Positions 62,387-64,000 of a DNA stretch of 64,000 bases are shown one piece after another (position 1 is the stretch's first letter; every line of letters begins with the position of its first letter). Below the pieces are notes generated by a model. The model worked only from the letters and a program-made list of their open reading frames with translations. It made no database searches and was not told the DNA's origin. The translations under genes were made by a program, and so were the position numbers. This DNA is from JAZKAR01 sp040389065 (GTDB lineage: Bacteria; Pseudomonadota; Gammaproteobacteria; Burkholderiales; Casimicrobiaceae), in contig JAZKAR010000029.1 of the NCBI GenBank assembly GCA_040389065.1, positions 1 to 64,000 of the forward strand, in the 5' to 3' direction.

Positions 62387-62922
62387 AGTGGAGCTATTAT
62401 GACTATCTCGCTAAACGTTGTCTATTACCTTATATAATTTTGCTATTCTTCATACTCTCTCTTTAAATTTTATAAAACCTTGCTCTAGCTAGCATAGCAG
62501 CCTAAGCAGTACATTTCCATACATTTTGCATGCAAAACCGGCCTATAGCGCTGTATGAATTATTTTGTTTACGTAAATATTTTTTACATCGTAACTGATT
62601 AAACCCACTAGCGAGCGTTACCTCCAACAAACACAATATAGCTAAACAATTATTTTTATAGAACAAAAACGCAGCCAATCAAAAAAAACATTGACGCAAT
62701 CTAAATAATGTATATTAGCTATTTATTATTGTTTTGCACCGTTTTATATTACGAAAGCTTCTCATTGGTCAGGTAAGTGAAAAAACGTAGTTTTCTAAAA
62801 TAATTACACGTTACAAATGTATTTTCTTTATTAGCTATCATGTTTAAATATTTGTACACGGTTAGTAAGTTGATGATCAACATCAGCCCTATACCTACTA
62901 TTATCGAGAAATAGATACACGG
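62387..62922. promoter_or_regulatory. Divergent region between yciB and the sensor gene
   Basis: AT-rich, with no supported gene. It should carry the yciB promoter and that of the sensor gene. A candidate for the latter is at 62691-62718. Confidence 0.4.
62691..62718 (+). promoter_or_regulatory. Possible sigma-70 promoter for the sensor gene
   Basis: TTGACG, a 16-base spacer and TATTAG. It lies about 200 bases before the ATG at 62923. The match is plausible but such motifs are common in AT-rich DNA. Confidence 0.3.
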
Positions 62923-64000
62923 ATGAAACCTGAACTAATCATGGCAATGCCAAAAAATTTTCGGCAACGTTATACTGTATTTTTCCTGATCTTAGTCATC
63001 GGATGGGCGCTTATTAGTTACCATAGATATACTGAACAACAACATCAGGATACTATACTTACTGATAAAACTCAGCTCTTGATGCAATATCATCTTGATC
63101 AAATGGCTAACAGCCTCACAAATGCGCAATCTTCGGCACAAAAGCTTTCTACATTAATTAATGATATCTTACCTGAATTTTCTGATAATCTATCCTCCCA
63201 TATTGCTTCAAAACCTTCTATTTCTATTCGCCATTTAATATCTTTATTTAATCAAAATGAAGCTGTTTTTAATTTTCAATATAGTATTGAAAATAGTTTA
63301 GTTATCTCTAAAAATAAGACGCTTGCACCAAAAACTCAAACTGAATGGAGAAACCAAGGCTTTGAAAATATAATAGAAGCACGCATTCCTCTAAAACAAA
63401 AAAATGCCTTCTTAAAATTAACTATAAATATTGATGCCTTAAAAAATACATTACAAAAACCTAATCAATTAGGTTTTTATATTAACCCTTTGCCTGCGCT
63501 TAAAATAACTAATCAACCCAATGAAAAAATTAACCAGTTGCAGTATAAAAAAGTTGATTTTTTTGATACAAAAATATTCTTACAAGTTTTTACTAGTACG
63601 TCGACTTATGGCTACCCTTTTATTACCCTTTTTTATATTATTGAATTAATTATTTGTAGTGGAATTGCTGCCGTCATTCACTTATTATTACTTCGTGAAG
63701 ATAGCATACGAAAATTTGTGCGCTATAAAACTAAAGAGCTTGCTGCTGCTAATGCAAGTTTAGCTAAAGAAATTGCAGCGCATCGCAGTGCTGCACGAAA
63801 AATGATTGATATAGAAAATCAATTACGGGCAATTACTGATGCTATCCCTATTGCAATTTTTCAGCTCAGTATTAATAACACCTGCAAATTTATTAACAAA
63901 ACAGCATTACAATGGACAAGGCAAGAACCGCTTTCTGAAAATGATTTAGGTAAACTTGATTGGTTGTCTATCTTTCCAATAGAAGGAAAGAAAGCTATTA
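62923..64000 (+). CDS. Membrane sensor protein with PAS-like domain (truncated by window end)
   Basis: The open frame from ATG 62923 runs to the window edge (359 codons seen). A TM helix at about 18-33 (YTVFFLILVIGWALI) is followed by a periplasmic region of about 200 residues. A second TM lies near 240-262 and a basic coiled linker follows (KTKELAAANASLAKEIAAHR). A PAS-like start then appears with LRAITDAIPIAIFQLSINNT and WTRQEPLSENDLG. The output domain is beyond the window; a histidine kinase or GGDEF/EAL protein is likely. GGATG at the start gives only a weak ribosome site. Confidence 0.8.
   Translation, partial: MKPELIMAMPKNFRQRYTVFFLILVIGWALISYHRYTEQQHQDTILTDKTQLLMQYHLDQMANSLTNAQSSAQKLSTLINDILPEFSDNLSSHIASKPSISIRHLISLFNQNEAVFNFQYSIENSLVISKNKTLAPKTQTEWRNQGFENIIEARIPLKQKNAFLKLTINIDALKNTLQKPNQLGFYINPLPALKITNQPNEKINQLQYKKVDFFDTKIFLQVFTSTSTYGYPFITLFYIIELIICSGIAAVIHLLLLREDSIRKFVRYKTKELAAANASLAKEIAAHRSAARKMIDIENQLRAITDAIPIAIFQLSINNTCKFINKTALQWTRQEPLSENDLGKLDWLSIFPIEGKKAI

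Overview
The window reads as chromosomal DNA of a fairly AT-rich betaproteobacterium, most like Burkholderiales/Alcaligenaceae. Three neighbour pairs typical of that class support this: yciB-bolA-parvulin isomerase, nth-DUF1841 and wrbA-DUF2069. The zinc-independent GTP cyclohydrolase FolE2 points the same way. This placement is inference from gene content and order. About 50 protein genes are supported. I saw no rRNA, tRNA, CRISPR array or complete insertion sequence.

Layout. Bases 1-9700 hold an Orn/Lys/Arg decarboxylase split by an in-frame amber codon, an HD hydrolase, a small tyrosine phosphatase, a TauE-type exporter, an EAL phosphodiesterase, a GNAT acetyltransferase and an M20 amidohydrolase. 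A gene-free kilobase follows. Bases 10700-17430 hold an AIM24-family protein, hisS, a ThiF/MoeB-type enzyme and an aminotransferase/RraA/VOC group facing a LysR regulator. Bases 17600-25520 hold a glycine-zipper protein, a transposase scrap, a very A-rich second EAL protein, a GNAT, a spermidine-synthase-like protein, a PfkB kinase, an FAD-linked oxidase and a BLUF photoreceptor. Bases 25538-29731 are the RtcR-RtcB-RtcA RNA repair system with a clear sigma-54 promoter. Next come a prolyl-4-hydroxylase-like oxygenase, a GST, a GIY-YIG-like protein, RcnA, UmuDC, an EF-hand protein, a cobalamin adenosyltransferase, a PilZ-like protein and a lone FlhB. Bases 40730-47600 hold a methyltransferase-like protein, PhnA, DUF1841, Nth, a ClC channel, FolE2 and a glutathione peroxidase. 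Bases 46795-51480 are a metal group: FetAB, a periplasmic protein, a Zur/Fur repressor with two matching operators, and a ZnuD-like receptor.

The most interesting locus is 51585-55270. A 71-residue peptide ending in Cys-Gly is followed by a strong hairpin. Then comes a protein whose N-terminus looks like a PqqD/RRE peptide-binding domain joined to a heme-oxygenase-like diiron oxidase. A DJ-1/PfpI protein, an aldo/keto reductase and a small ABM monooxygenase follow on the same strand. This has the layout of an undescribed RiPP (modified peptide) pathway, but the function is inference.

The window ends with recC (no recB or recD beside it), DUF2069, wrbA, a parvulin isomerase, bolA, yciB and a truncated PAS-type sensor gene.

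Scattered between genes are about ten copies of a 60-136 bp palindromic element with ends reading TTAGAAGTTACGCAGTTG. They look like a MITE family. Several lie directly upstream of genes, and one sits in the leader of rtcBA.
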